From: Saposhnikovia divaricata
Taxonomy: Eukaryota > Streptophyta > Magnoliopsida > Apiales > Apiaceae
Length of the DNA stretch: 64,000 bases
Direction: 5' to 3'
NCBI GenBank assembly: GCA_036435485.1
Contig: CM071599.1
Span: 210,775,178 to 210,839,177, forward strand
Both the position numbers and the translations under genes were made by a program. The notes beneath the pieces are model-generated. The model did not search any database. It had not been told where the DNA came from and worked only from the letters and a program-made list of their open reading frames with translations. Positions 47,201 to 59,866 of the stretch are shown in pieces. Positions within the stretch are counted from its first letter, which is position 1. Each line of letters begins with the position of its first letter.

Positions 47201-49335
47201 GTTCGACATGGAAAATGGCATACAAAACATGGTATTGTAAAATCGGGCATTATAACGGCTGTAAATCGAATATCTACCAATTTCGAATCTTCCCATAAAC
47301 ATAGTATCCAACCCAAACAACATATACATGACTTATATACATGAACTGAGGCCAAGCAATGCCTTTCCGTTCATCTAGCTATTTACATCATTAATCCAAA
47401 ATCCATACATAATCATGCTTATAATCTTAACATAACCATAACTAAGTTATAACTATCATAAACATGCTTAAACCTCAAACAAGGGTTAGGGTTTCAAGAG
47501 CTTTATACCTTCCTAGGAGTGTGTAAAGACCTTGCTAAGCTTTGCATAGTCCTTGTATACCCATAATCAAGCTTAGATCATCCTAGAAATCAAGAAAATC
47601 AAGAGTTGTTCTTGAAAATCACTATTCACCCTAGTCTTTGATGATTTCTTTGAAAATGGAAAACATGGAGTTTGAACTTGAAATTTCTAGGAGATTACTT
47701 TCTTGAAATATAGAACTCACCTTAAAAATTACAAAATCAAATGATGGTGGGAGCTTGGACTTTGGATTTTGAATTAAGGAAATAGCTGAATGGCTTATTC
47801 TTGAGAGAGTTTGTGTTCTTTGCCTTGGTTGCTTGCTCTCTTGAATTATTAGGAAAATATCTAACATAAAGTTGCTTTATTAAAGGTACTAGGTCATGGC
47901 ATACATCATCTTGGTGGACAAGTGTTTAATTTGGTGTGGTAGGATGAGAAAGCATGCTAAGTACTTGGTTTGATTCCTAAGATTGCTAGTTAGCTTTGTA
48001 ACTAGCTTGGTCTCTTTGATCTTATCTTGCATAAAGTGATTATGTCACCTTCCACTAGCTCATCATACCTCTTGGCCCTCTGCTTGTCTCTTTGTCCGGT
48101 TATTGCTCAATTCATTGATCGTTCGTAGGAATATTTCACGGATTTCTAATTAGGGTTTACCGGGAATCCTTTTTTATATTAATACTTTCATTCTCCATCT
48201 TTCATTCTAACTTTCCAATTTATATTCCTTAAATCCATTCGTTAAATACTTAAGGCTATCAGTGTCCAGGGAACTCTCGGAGAAAATAAAAGTGCGGTTT
48301 TTCAGAATCCGACAGCTTTTACATACACTTATTTTCCCCCTGGATCACTAATACGAACTCGGAAATCTGTTCTGAATGCTTCTATATAGTGTCGTCTCAT
48401 ATTATTATATACTCCCACCAAAACACTATTCATTCTGTATTCTTTACTTGTTCTCTTAGGGTGGTACAATTGTCCGTATTCTCTTTCGATCGTTCCTTAT
48501 CCTTTTTACGGAACTACTGGATTAATCGTTACCGATCTGGATGACATGAGAATATTCTCCTGCTTGAAATTGCCATATCTTATTCCCTTAGAAGATAGAT
48601 TATTCTTACCTATGTTGTTACCCTTTAGCATTCTTCAAGACATAGAAATAATAAAGTCGAATTCCATTCATTCTTTCCAAATATCAATTATTACATTGTA
48701 GCCATAACCACTCCTCAGTGGTTTCCTACCTTCATTCTTAAATCAATATAATAACATCCCAAAATATTAAATCCTCAAAGTTAATATCTCAATTCTTGGA
48801 TTATAATAATATTTAATCCACTGTTCGGTCAAATATTATACCGAAAAGAATTTGGAATTTCTGAATTCCGATCGTCTCTGCATTCACTTATTTCCTCCGC
48901 GTATTACTAATATGACTTCGAAACATCCATATCACGTCCCGTACATAGGGTGGAGTGAAAAGTTTTCCAACTTGCAAATCACTATTCATCCACCAAAATA
49001 CTATGCACGTACAGGAAACACTATGCACGTACGGGAAATACTATGCACGCATGGGAAACACTATGCACGTACTCATTTCCCTTCAAGGATCCATTAGCTC
49101 CTTCCTGGATGGTAGATTATTCTTATCTAGGTCCTCAACCATCGAATTACTCTATTCTGACAATATACCAATGCATCAGGATCATTGTCCACAGCAATAT
49201 CCATTCATTACAATCATTGTTCTTTGAAACCACCATTCATTAGAGCTGGTGACCTTGTTGTCGGAATCATTGTTCCTCATTTTATCATTACTTAATAAAA
49301 AGTTTTAATTATATCCAAAATTTGGGGTTCTTACA
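44253..49335 (-). repeat. E2 3' LTR (left)
   Basis: Same organisation as the E1 LTR: CTACCGGTAG block 45042-45060, TATA 47502-47507, four 20-bp repeats 49000-49073. The stretch at about 47270-48110 is much more diverged from E1 than the rest. Confidence 0.92.
47502..47507 (-). promoter_or_regulatory. Predicted LTR TATA box (E2 left)
   Basis: GGTATAAAG on the minus strand, conserved in position with the other LTRs; the right E2 LTR copy is at 58028-58033. Confidence 0.5.
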
Positions 49336-52300
49336 GTCTCCCCTCCTTAAAAGGATTCCGTCCCGGAATCAGGTAGGAAGCAAAGAGTCGTTTGCCTGTC
49401 GTTCACTTTTTAGCTTCCCGGTCAATTCTCTGTCGTTCTACCCTTCCTCAGCACATCTTCTAGTGCTACAATTCATACTTTATTCTTTTTCCATCAACGT
49501 TGCTACTTTTCGTACAACTCACTATCCGGGTTATACTCTTACTCAGTCTTATCCTTATTGATACCTGCAGTGACATTGGTATCACTATCACCCTACGATT
49601 CGGAGGTAACCTCGCTCGTACTGTGCATTTCCTGATCGCTTTAATATTCGCAATCTCGATCAATCTAGAGAAGTGGAAAGATTTATTGAGAGATCACTAT
49701 GATCAATTGAACATTTGTTATATTGCATAGTTAGTACAGAAGGGGGCCAGCCTTTAGTACTTGACAAGCAATTAAACAAGTCATGGCATTCCACTTAGAC
49801 TTCTATCACATAGACAGATAGTCACGTAGCAGTACCTCCCCTCCTAAAAGGGTTGTTCTTCTCAATTCATAAAGAAGATGAATAAGAGAGAAGAAGAGAA
49901 AAGAGTTCTAAAGGATTATAGAAAGCTTTTATGATTGTAGAATATCATACTCAGAATTTACCTCTGAACTATAGAGGTTTATCAAAGAAGAAATTAATCA
50001 TAATTATATCCAATACTATTTGATCGCAATCTCACGTGTCAACATATCTTGCTGCTTGGTCCATTATTCTATGGACAAATACTCTTGTTCAATCTTAGCG
50101 ATACTCACATTTGGGAAATCCTTCAACCTTTCAGGTTAAATCTTATATTTCTCACTTGACATCATTATTACTGACATCCCATATAATGTTACTAGCTTTT
50201 TTTTTTCATAACTATAATACTGACACTATCAGGTTGTCATCCTGAGAATTCATTAGAAAACCCATTCCTAACATTCCTTGCTTCTCATTCCATAGTTGCT
50301 TCCCCAGCCTTTTCTTTATCAATCACATCCTTCTTATTAGCTGATTCTTACTCATTTCTATTATTTACTTTCATCTTCACCTCTTTATTGAGACACCTTT
50401 TTGCACTTGGTACCTCCTTATCGGTATTCCGTCTCATTTATTCCATAATCATCATGTTATTCCAATTTAAACTTTCCGGAATGAATCTGGCCCGATTCCT
50501 TTAACTTAGATTCATATAATCTACTTCTGCCAACCTTGTTTCCCATCACTTGTTCTTTTCTATCCGTGGTTTTCCACAGGTTGTCTTTCGTAAGTCAGAC
50601 CAGGTCGTATATCTACATGCTCGTACTCCTATCATCTGTTGAACATCTGCATTTTACTGGCGTAGCCTGGCCACATGAAAACCCGTTATGACCGTGCTAT
50701 AATTTTGGGGGTAAGGCTGGCTCGAATACCGCCGTCCGAACACTTTAAACTCTCAGGTGGCCCAATAAGTCCTGGGCTCAACCACCCTTCCCTCCAAGTC
50801 TCATTAATTCTTTCTACGGGAATACGTTTAGCATCACGAATTATCAACCTCATATTCTCTATCTTGTTTGTGCAGAAGTACACTAACACAAACTTGCTTG
50901 TCATTCATCAACATGCCATTTAGCTTATCAATAGCAGCACTTTCTTTATCTTTACGTTGTCATCTCCTTTCTTAGAAGAATCACCATCGCTTGTTGTTTA
51001 CGTAGTGTGTTAATAGCTAACCCTACGGGTTTCAAATCCCTTAGGGAGACAAGGTAATCATTATTCCTTATCCATAAGGAACACTTCCTGAACTTGATGT
51101 AGATATAACGTGAAGCAGATAGAATTACAGAAGAGTTTCAAGCATCGCAGCTAGGTCCGGTTGATGAAACTATCACTTATGCATCTTCCATAAAAGACTG
51201 GAAACTTAACGGTTTACTTCATCAATTTTGTACCATGGTCCTGGTTTGCCTCAAAACGGGACCTTCTAAGATACGTAATATGCTTAAGACTCCATCAGGA
51301 ATTGAATCTTTACTTAAACTATTATTACTGTTAATTCTTGCACAGTCATCAGAAGGAATGTAAATTCCTCCATTCCGATATGACCTTCATGGTCCTTCCA
51401 AATATCATCCTGTTCTTCGGTATGAACATTTGTAATTATTCCTTTATACTTAGACTGTCGGCCACCTCATTGGCCTTTCCTGATAATAATAATTTCTGGT
51501 AATCCTTGTTCTCTGGATATATTCCAATTCAAACATTTCTACCTCATTCCCATCATTGTTGGGTTAAAGCATTCTCCCTTAAGCTCTGCTGAAGGAGAAA
51601 ATATAACTATCAGTCATTTCCATAAGTCATTGCTTCCACCTACCCGTGGGAACTTTATCACGTTTATTCCCAATCCTACTTAGGATACTTCTTTTCTTAG
51701 TTCTTTCTTTATCTTAGGATAATCTTAACCTTTATAGGTTCAACCCATACTTCCTCAGGGTTTCATACATGCCTCATCTGGCATTATTGTTACGCTGTCA
51801 TACATTCCTTACCAAACTTCCATTTTTGAAGTTCGGAATATTACCTTTTTCCTAGTAAGGTTTCATAGGCCATCCTTATCATTCCTCCGGTATTTTCTGG
51901 GTACCGGGTATATCAAAATGTCATTGATCAATACTCTAATAATTCTATCTATGTTCTTTCCAGAACTCTTTTTAATAATCCTTACCGGTCATTGTTGTTT
52001 TAGCAAGTCCAGCTCATATCATCTGAAGTCATAATGTCGTTATTAGGGTTAATGCCACCCCTTGTGCATTCCCCAGGGTTTGTCTTAATTTATGGATATC
52101 CTATCCTTAATTCAACTGCCAAGGAATTCTTGCATCTTATAATTGGCAATCAGATCATGTATCCTTAATAAAGGTCTCTTTTCAATCATTCTCATTTGAT
52201 AATCGATCGGTGGTTTAATGCCACCCGCTTCTTTCAGATAGTTGTCAGCCTATTTGGCCTTCCAAAAAGGCAACGTATGCCTATCTCTTCTCTTACCGAA

Positions 52301-54762
52301 CTTGTTAATGGTAGCAAGGATGTTCTGGAAGATATTGGTCGAGTTCAACGTGAATCTCTTAGTGCTTATCGTTCTTCGCAAAGGTACTTGCCTCAGACAA
52401 AATTCCTACAGCATACTGTTCAATTTCTGACCTTTTCTACACCCTCTTCATATACCTTCATTGTTTACTTTCCTCCGTCATAATATATTCATGGTATTCA
52501 TGATACCCTAACATCATACATCTCAAGTCACTATACTTCCATTTTACTCGAAATCTTGGACAACCATATACACATGAGTCACTTTAGTACGGGTGACCCC
52601 ATCCCAAAAAGGTCTAGTGAATTCCCAATCAAAACATGGGTTGTTCGGCAGAAGATTCAAACGATCTCATTAATGTTTCCTTTATATCAGAAGCCCTTGC
52701 AGTCGGTGCTTTCTTAGAAGCAACCCTGCTTTGTCTTTTCATTGCTGGTCTAGTCACTTTATAGTCCGTTGTGACTTGGCCTCAACTGGCCACACATAAA
52801 AATATATGATTTTAGGGGTTGGCTAATAGCATTACTTTTCTAGCAATTGCCGGCGTAGTGCCTTCTTCTTTGATACCTTTCTACCTTTCCAAAACTTTAC
52901 TCCATATAAGTCTTAATCGACTACTCGGCACCGTCTCCGGTCACCTTTCCTCCACTTTTATCTTTTCAACTATTCTTATCAATCCTGCGTGCCACACAAG
53001 CTTACCATTCCTGGCATAACAGCCTTTTCATTTAAGTCAATCCTGGAATTTCTCAGTCCGGCTGGTTTCTTACTTACATTTCCTATTTTCGTCTAATTTC
53101 ACTTCATCATTTTATCACTACCGTCGATTGTAATGCTCAGGGTCCGTTTACTGACCCATTTTACAGCATCCTTACCCAAATCACAGGGTTTGCTCCAATT
53201 TTTACTCTCTTCCATGACATTCTTTGATAATCAGAAAGACAAGGTTTGCCAAAATTCACCGAATTCCTTTCCAGACTCAGGGAAATTTTGATCAATCTAC
53301 CCACCTACTGGTAACATTAAGGAGACCAGTTTCGAAACCTGAAGAATAGTTCTATGAACCTCCAAGCAGGTGGAATCATAAGCAGTCATAGTTAACGTAA
53401 TAATCATCATCAGATTGGAAGTTTACCCACTGGAGAGGAATCAATTATATCCATCCCTTAGAAGGGAATCAATAGTTTCAAACTGAAACCTGTCACAACG
53501 TCCTGATATTCAATACTACCAAATGTCGGTCTACCTAACCCTTTATGCGAAGCGTCATTGGAAGCACAAAGTCTCCTTTTTCCATTAAGCAATGCCAGCT
53601 CTTGGTCATTACCAATTTCACCTTTTAGCTCCAGGAAGATTTTCTCACATTTTTCTCTTTAACTGCTGATCGTATTACTTGATCTATTATAAGTCCGTGT
53701 CGGAGTAAACTTAAGGTAACTACTATAATCCATTTAAAGAGAAGAAGGAATTTAATATTCCTCTGAATCACATGCATCTAACGTTTCTGGTTCATCATTT
53801 AACTGAGTTGAATTAACTCTATACTCAGTCTCTGGCAGTAGTCTCATTACGAGTTCATCTTGACTCACTGGTCTTATCTTCCGGTAGGTTCTGAGATCAT
53901 TGTCTTGCTTACTACTTCCTTATATAACTTTACCCAATCATGCTATCACTTCCCAATGTCTTTACTTTCTAAATGATTCATTCATAAAATGAACATTTTC
54001 CTTAATAAAACCACCTTATTAACCTCAATTTAGTTCCATAATTTACAACCTACGACACCTGCCTTCTCCTGGCGACTTATTACTGACCATATTCATACTA
54101 ATTCATTTATCAAATGATATGGCACTTACTGCCTCCTTCTCAACTATTCCTAGGGACTCTGCTCCTCGCCCTAAATCGATGTCTTTGATAATCATACATC
54201 CCTCTAGCTCTTTCTTTGTTAAGATGAAAATCTCTAAGGATTCTCATCTATTTCCGTATAAGATCTCAAGTAATTCTTCCAATCCTTCTTTCTTGCTGGT
54301 ACTACATCTGGTAGTCCGGCTATGAATCCAACATGAATCTTCAGTTCTCTTGCTAATAACTCAGTTCTTTATGCTCCCTTTTCTGAGCACTATACTTTAA
54401 TCATCACAGTTTTTCTGGCTGCAACCCTCATTCTTCAAGGGTAAGCTCCTTATCCTAACAGGATTTTTCCTTATCTACTGGAACCTCTTCCGGGTCTCCA
54501 ATAGGGTACTCCATCGAATTACCCGCTGATCTTCAGCATATAAAGCATCATCACGCTGCTGCTCGTATGCCTCAAGGTCTGTCGCCTTACTCGTCAATAC
54601 GATATCGAGCTAAGTTACTATCACGATACTTAAGAGTTCCCATAAGGGTTTTATATGTCATCACTACATTAAGTAGTCCGACTATGAACTTGGCAAGAGT
54701 TTTTATTATCTTAATGAATTTATTGTTTTAACGTCGCCTCATCTCTGGGGTTTATAACGTAC
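49336..54762 (-). pseudogene. E2 internal region: wrecked gypsy gag-pol
   Basis: Same remnants as E1: the GKANEVADSLS RNase H-like motif at about 51455-51480 and an integrase-tail-like stretch at about 50750-50780 ('LSPGLIGP' on the minus strand). The LTYEEQPV-like motif near 50576-50600 is damaged by a substitution. The longest frames are 60-95 codons and do not correspond to domains. Frames such as 52196-52483 (plus) are antisense to the element and unrecognised. Confidence 0.7.
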
Positions 54763-54774
54763 GCTCTGATACCA
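54763..54774 (-). other. E2 primer-binding site
   Basis: Perfect TGGTATCAGAGC on the minus strand, 4 bp inside the 5' LTR. Confidence 0.92.
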
Positions 54775-54778
54775 CTTC

Positions 54779-57700
54779 TGTAACACCCCCAGATCCAGGG
54801 TCCGGGATCCGGTGGTTACGGTTTCCAATTCTGTCCACAACAATTGAACTTTCCTTAACATAAAATAAATTACGTCTCTATAACCCAACACAACAATATA
54901 AAACACACCCGTTATAGTCCCAGAGATGAAATCAGAGTAACAATCAAATTTTTATTAATCGCATTATGAGTTCTTACAATCCAGAAGAATTTCAATATAA
55001 ATACATACTCTTTGCCATCCATTTACATAAGTCATACTAGACCATATTTTTGGTACTTGAAAGAATAAATATACCCTACTAATAGCTTCTTCTTCAGCTC
55101 TGGTAGTCTCATCGTCCTCGCCCGCGTCGAGTGCGCCTTGTGCGAGTCATCTGGTCTAGCTGTTGTTGTGATATAATAATAAAGCAAGGGTTAGCAATAG
55201 CCCACCAACAATAATATATAACTGAACGATAAGGTATAACAGTTCAAAAGTATCTTTCAAACCATATGCCATGCATTTACGGAAATGATGCCAGTATAAT
55301 ATGAACGATGAAGTTACAAGGTAACTTAAAGTATTTGTTTGTAGAAATATCTGCTACATCAAAGTAAGCGAGATGTTCTTATTGTTATTAAGAAGAGGAA
55401 CTTGCAAGAAAAGGTTGCAATTCCAGTTATGACACTTTCCAACTCTGCCAATAGTAATCATGTTGCAGGAAATAAATAAATTTGGATGATGAACCAATGA
55501 TGGAGTATTCACCGCGCCCGCTGTTCCAATCTTGATGATCAGTCGAGATCGTACAGCTCAATTTAGATTTACTACCGGTAGAAGGAAGAACTGACGGCTT
55601 TACTTGTATACCGCCTTACTAGCTCTCTCCGGCCAATGGTTGGGCCAAAGGGGATGGACCGGCGCTACTCGGCCTCTTACACGACTACTAGTTCAAATAG
55701 AATTCATGATACTGAATGTAACGTTCGTCCCCCTTTCCCCAAGTATAATACTTGTTGATAAGACTCCACAAAGTAGTCATATCTAGTTGGAAAGGAAAAT
55801 TTACCAATAACTCCCAAGCTATTGCTTGGTAACGGATATCAACTTGTTCTAGTAATCTTACCCCTCGAAAGATGAGAAGGTAAGCAATGACTTAATAAGT
55901 CAACAGCACCCGAGTTGCGGGTGAAGGGAATACTTTATGACCGGGAAGTCGACAAGATAAATAACATTTTCCAAGTAAGGTTCCCTTATTATTAAGGAGA
56001 TAGACTCAAAGAAGAATGATGTCTGAGAACCTTTCTTGATATAAGATTAATAATAATATGACTTCGAAATATTTTCTGTAATAATCGAAGAAAATAAACC
56101 TTATCGAGGTTATTCTAAGTATGGAATAAATATTCAGAGAATATTTATTGAGTTAAAATATTTAAAGAATATTTGGGAATATGAAAGAATATCTTAAATC
56201 AGAGTATTTCTCAAAATAATCCCTGAAGAAATATCAGGAGAATATTTATTGAATAAATAAATATTTAAATGAATATTCAAAACAATATTCATTAATTAAT
56301 AAGACCTGAAAAGAATATTTAAGGTAACATTCATAATTAATTATGAATTTAAATGAATATTCAAAAGTAATATTCATTTAATGAATAATATCCTAAATGA
56401 ATATCAAGTAATATTCATTTAGTAATCCAAGCCTTAAGGAATATTCGAGATAATATTCGATAATTAAATCAAGCTTCAGATGAATATTAAAATAATATTC
56501 ATCAAGTATTTAATATCTTAAATGAATATTCAAAAGTAATATTTATTTAATAAAATAATATTCTAAAAGAATATCCAAATAATATTCATTTAATAGTCTC
56601 ATCTTTAGAAGAATATTCGAAATAATAGTCGAAAATCAATTCGACTCTGAATGAATATTGAGAAATATTATTCGTTGAATAGTTACGTGCAAATAATTAT
56701 TTGAAGTAAGGATCGTTAAAATAATTAGTCTCGAACGAATATTCAAATAGTATTCGTCGCCCAAATAATAGAAAATATTTACTTAAATATTTTCCTCCGA
56801 GGTAATCTCGATATATCAAGGAATATTGACTCCCGGTCTATTTTTGATTAATAAGATATATACGCCCTTCTATGAGGGTCTTACAATAACCGGCTTATAA
56901 CTGATATATAACTATCTAGCTTATAAGCCAACAATAACATTCAGGGAACAAGTATATCAATTCAACTTGAAAGTAGGCATGCATGCAATGGCATATGTAT
57001 ATCAGCAATCATATATATATATTATTCAATCACAACAACAGCCTAAAAGAAGGGAATTGAAATTGCCTGGTAGTCGAGTACGGTAAGGGGTAGTGGTAGC
57101 GGGTCCCGGTTCAGCTTGGTGATCTATAAATAGCCAAGGCATTCGAGATTAATCACTTAACATATTAAAAGTTAAGTTATACCTAATTCGAAACACGTTC
57201 TCGAGTTATCTCGTTATACCCCTTTTAGTGGATTACTTTTATCACTGATCCGACCCGACATTCGTTCGTTAATACGACATGTCATTGTACTTATACTTGG
57301 GACATACTTAAGTCATATGAGTTCTAAGGTCGATCGTTACGAACCAATACTATACTCCGAGTTTTATCGCCCGTTTTCTAAGTGTTTTACCGAAGTTATA
57401 AAAGAGTCGTCTTTTAGGGGTTCGTTCGCGTTTAACCTCGACTCGAACATTTTTAATAAATCGAAAAATGATCCTTTTGACATATGGTTTTCTTTCACAC
57501 CTTCCCTTTTACCTCTAGTATTTATTTACCAAGATTCGCCATGACGTTACATAGTTTACGAGGGTTCAATTACAGTTACGAACTTTCGTTTACGGATTCG
57601 AACTACTTTTGGTAATTTGGTCATAAATCCTAAACCGTAAGTCCGTTTCACGTGATCTTTATATCAAAACGAAGCTTAGAACATTACCTATCCTATCATG

Positions 57701-59861
57701 GCAGATAAGGTCTCTGGACAGTAGGGGTTCGACATGGAAAATGGCATACAAAACATGGTATTGTAAAATCGGGCATTATAACGGCTGTAAATCGAATATC
57801 TACCAATTTCGAATCTTCCCATAAACATAGTATCCAACCCAAACAACATATACATGACTTATATACATGAACTGAGGCCAAGCAATGCCTTTCCGTTCAT
57901 CTAGCTATTTACATCATTAATCCAAAATCCATACATAATCATGCTTATAATCTTAACATAACCATAACTAAGTTATAACTATCATAAACATGCTTAAACC
58001 TCAAACAAGGGTTAGGGTTTCAAGAGCTTTATACCTTCCTAGGAGTGTGTAAAGACCTTGCTAAGCTTTGCATAGTCCTTGTATACCCATAACCAAGCTT
58101 AGATCATCCTAGAAATCAAGAAAATCAAGAGTTGTTCTTGAAAATCACTATTCACCCTAGTCTTTGATGATTTCTTTGAAAATGGAAAACATGGAGTTTG
58201 AAATTGAAATTTCTAGGATATTACTTTCTTGAAATATAGAACTCACCTTAAAAATTACAAAATCAAATGATGGTGGGAGCTTGGACTTTGGATTTTGAAT
58301 TAAGGAAATAGCCGAATGGCTTATTCTTGAGAGAGTTTGTGTTCTTTGCCTTGGTTTCTTGCTCTCTTGCATTATTAGGAAAATATCTAACATAAAGTTG
58401 CTTTATTAAAGGTACTAGGTCATGGCATACATCATCTTGGTGGACAAGTGTTTAATTTGGTGTGGTAGGATGAGAAAGCATGCTAAGTACTTGGTTTGAT
58501 TGCTAAGATTGCTAGTTAGCTTTGTAACTAGCTTGGTCTCTTTGATCTTATCTTGCATAAAGTGATTATGTCACCTTCCACTAGCTCATCATACCTCTTG
58601 GCCCTCTACTTGTCTCTTTGTCCGGTTATTGCTCAATTCATTGATCGTTCGTAGGAATATTTCACGGATTTCTAATTAGGGTTTACCGGGAATCCTTTTT
58701 AATATTAATACTTTCATTCTCCATCTTTCATTCTAACTTTCCAATTTATATTCCTTAAATCCATTCGTTAAATACTTAAGGCTATCAGTGTCCAGGGAAC
58801 TCTCGGAGAAAATAAAAGTGCGGTTTTTCAGAATCCGACAGCTTTTACATACACTTATTTTCCCCCTGGATCACTAATACGAACTCGGAAATCTGTTCCG
58901 AATGCTTCTATATAGTGTCGTCTCATATTATTATATACTCCCACCAAAACACTATTCATTCTGTATTCTTTACTTGTTCTCTTAGGGTGGTACAATTGTC
59001 CGTATTCTCTTTCGATCGTTCCTTATCCTTTTTACGGAACTACTGGATTAATCGTTACCGATCTGGATGACATGAGAATATTCTCCTGCTTGAAATTGCC
59101 ATATCTTATTCCCTTAGAAGATAGATTATTCTTACCTATGTTGTTACCCTTTAGCATTCTTCAAGACATAGAAATAATAAAGTCGAATTCCATTCATTCT
59201 TTCCAAATATCAATTATTACATTGTAGCCATAACCACTCCTCAGTGGTTTCCTACCTTCATTCTTAAATCAATATAATAACATCCCAAAATATCAAATCC
59301 TCAAAGTTAATATCTCAATTCTTGGATTATAATAATATTTAATCCACTGTCCGGTCAAATATTATACCGAAAAGAATTTTGAATTTCTGAATTCCGATCG
59401 TCTCTGCATTCACTTATTTCCTCCGCGTATTACTAATATGACTTCGAAACATCCATATCACGTCCCGTACATAGGGTGGAGTGAAAAGTTTTCCAACTTA
59501 CAAATCACTATTCATCCACCAAAATACTATGCACGTACAGGAAACACTGTGCACGTACGGGAAATACTATGCACGCATGGGAAACACTATGCACGTACTC
59601 ATTTCCCTTCAAGGATCCATTAGCTCCTTCCTGGATGGTAGATTATTCTTATCTAGGTCCTCAACCATCGAATTACTCTATTCTGACAATATACCAATGC
59701 ATCAGGATCATTGTCCACAACAATATCCATTCATTACAATCATTGTTCTTTGAAACCACCATTCATTAGAGCTGGTGACCTTGTTGTCGGAATCATTGTT
59801 CCTCATTTTATCATTACTTAATAAAAAGTTTTAATTATATCCAAAATTTGGGGTTCTTACA
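54779..59861 (-). repeat. E2 5' LTR (right)
   Basis: Partner of 44253-49335, equal in length. CTACCGGTAG block 55568-55586, GATGATCAGTC 55534-55544, TATA 58028-58033, four 20-bp repeats 59526-59599. Confidence 0.92.
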
Positions 59862-59866
59862 TATTC
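59862..59866. other. E2 target-site duplication, right copy
   Basis: TATTC, identical to 44248-44252. Confidence 0.88.

Larger units (their letters stand above)
44253..59861 (-). mobile_element. E2: 15.6-kb sister of E1
   Basis: LTRs 44253-49335 and 54779-59861 are both 5083 bp and differ at roughly 30 sites by eye. The internal region 49336-54778 (5443 bp) has the same primer site and polypurine tract as E1, so it also reads right to left. The target duplication TATTC is exact. The internal sequence aligns with E1 along its length at about 95% by eye, lacks the E1 MITE and has small indels. No intact gene. Confidence 0.92.

Noticed and set aside
19289..55786. Four near-identical 60-aa frames starting MYTALLALPGQ (19289, 29867, 45078, 55604)
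   Set aside because: They recur only because each E1/E2 LTR carries them, on the strand opposite to the element, and the protein resembles nothing known.
21062..57544. Four 75-aa frames starting MSSKVDR (21062, 31638, 46791, 57317) conserved between E1 and E2
   Set aside because: Conservation matches the surrounding LTR sequence. They are antisense to the element and show no domain; a coding test (substitution pattern) would be needed to revive them.
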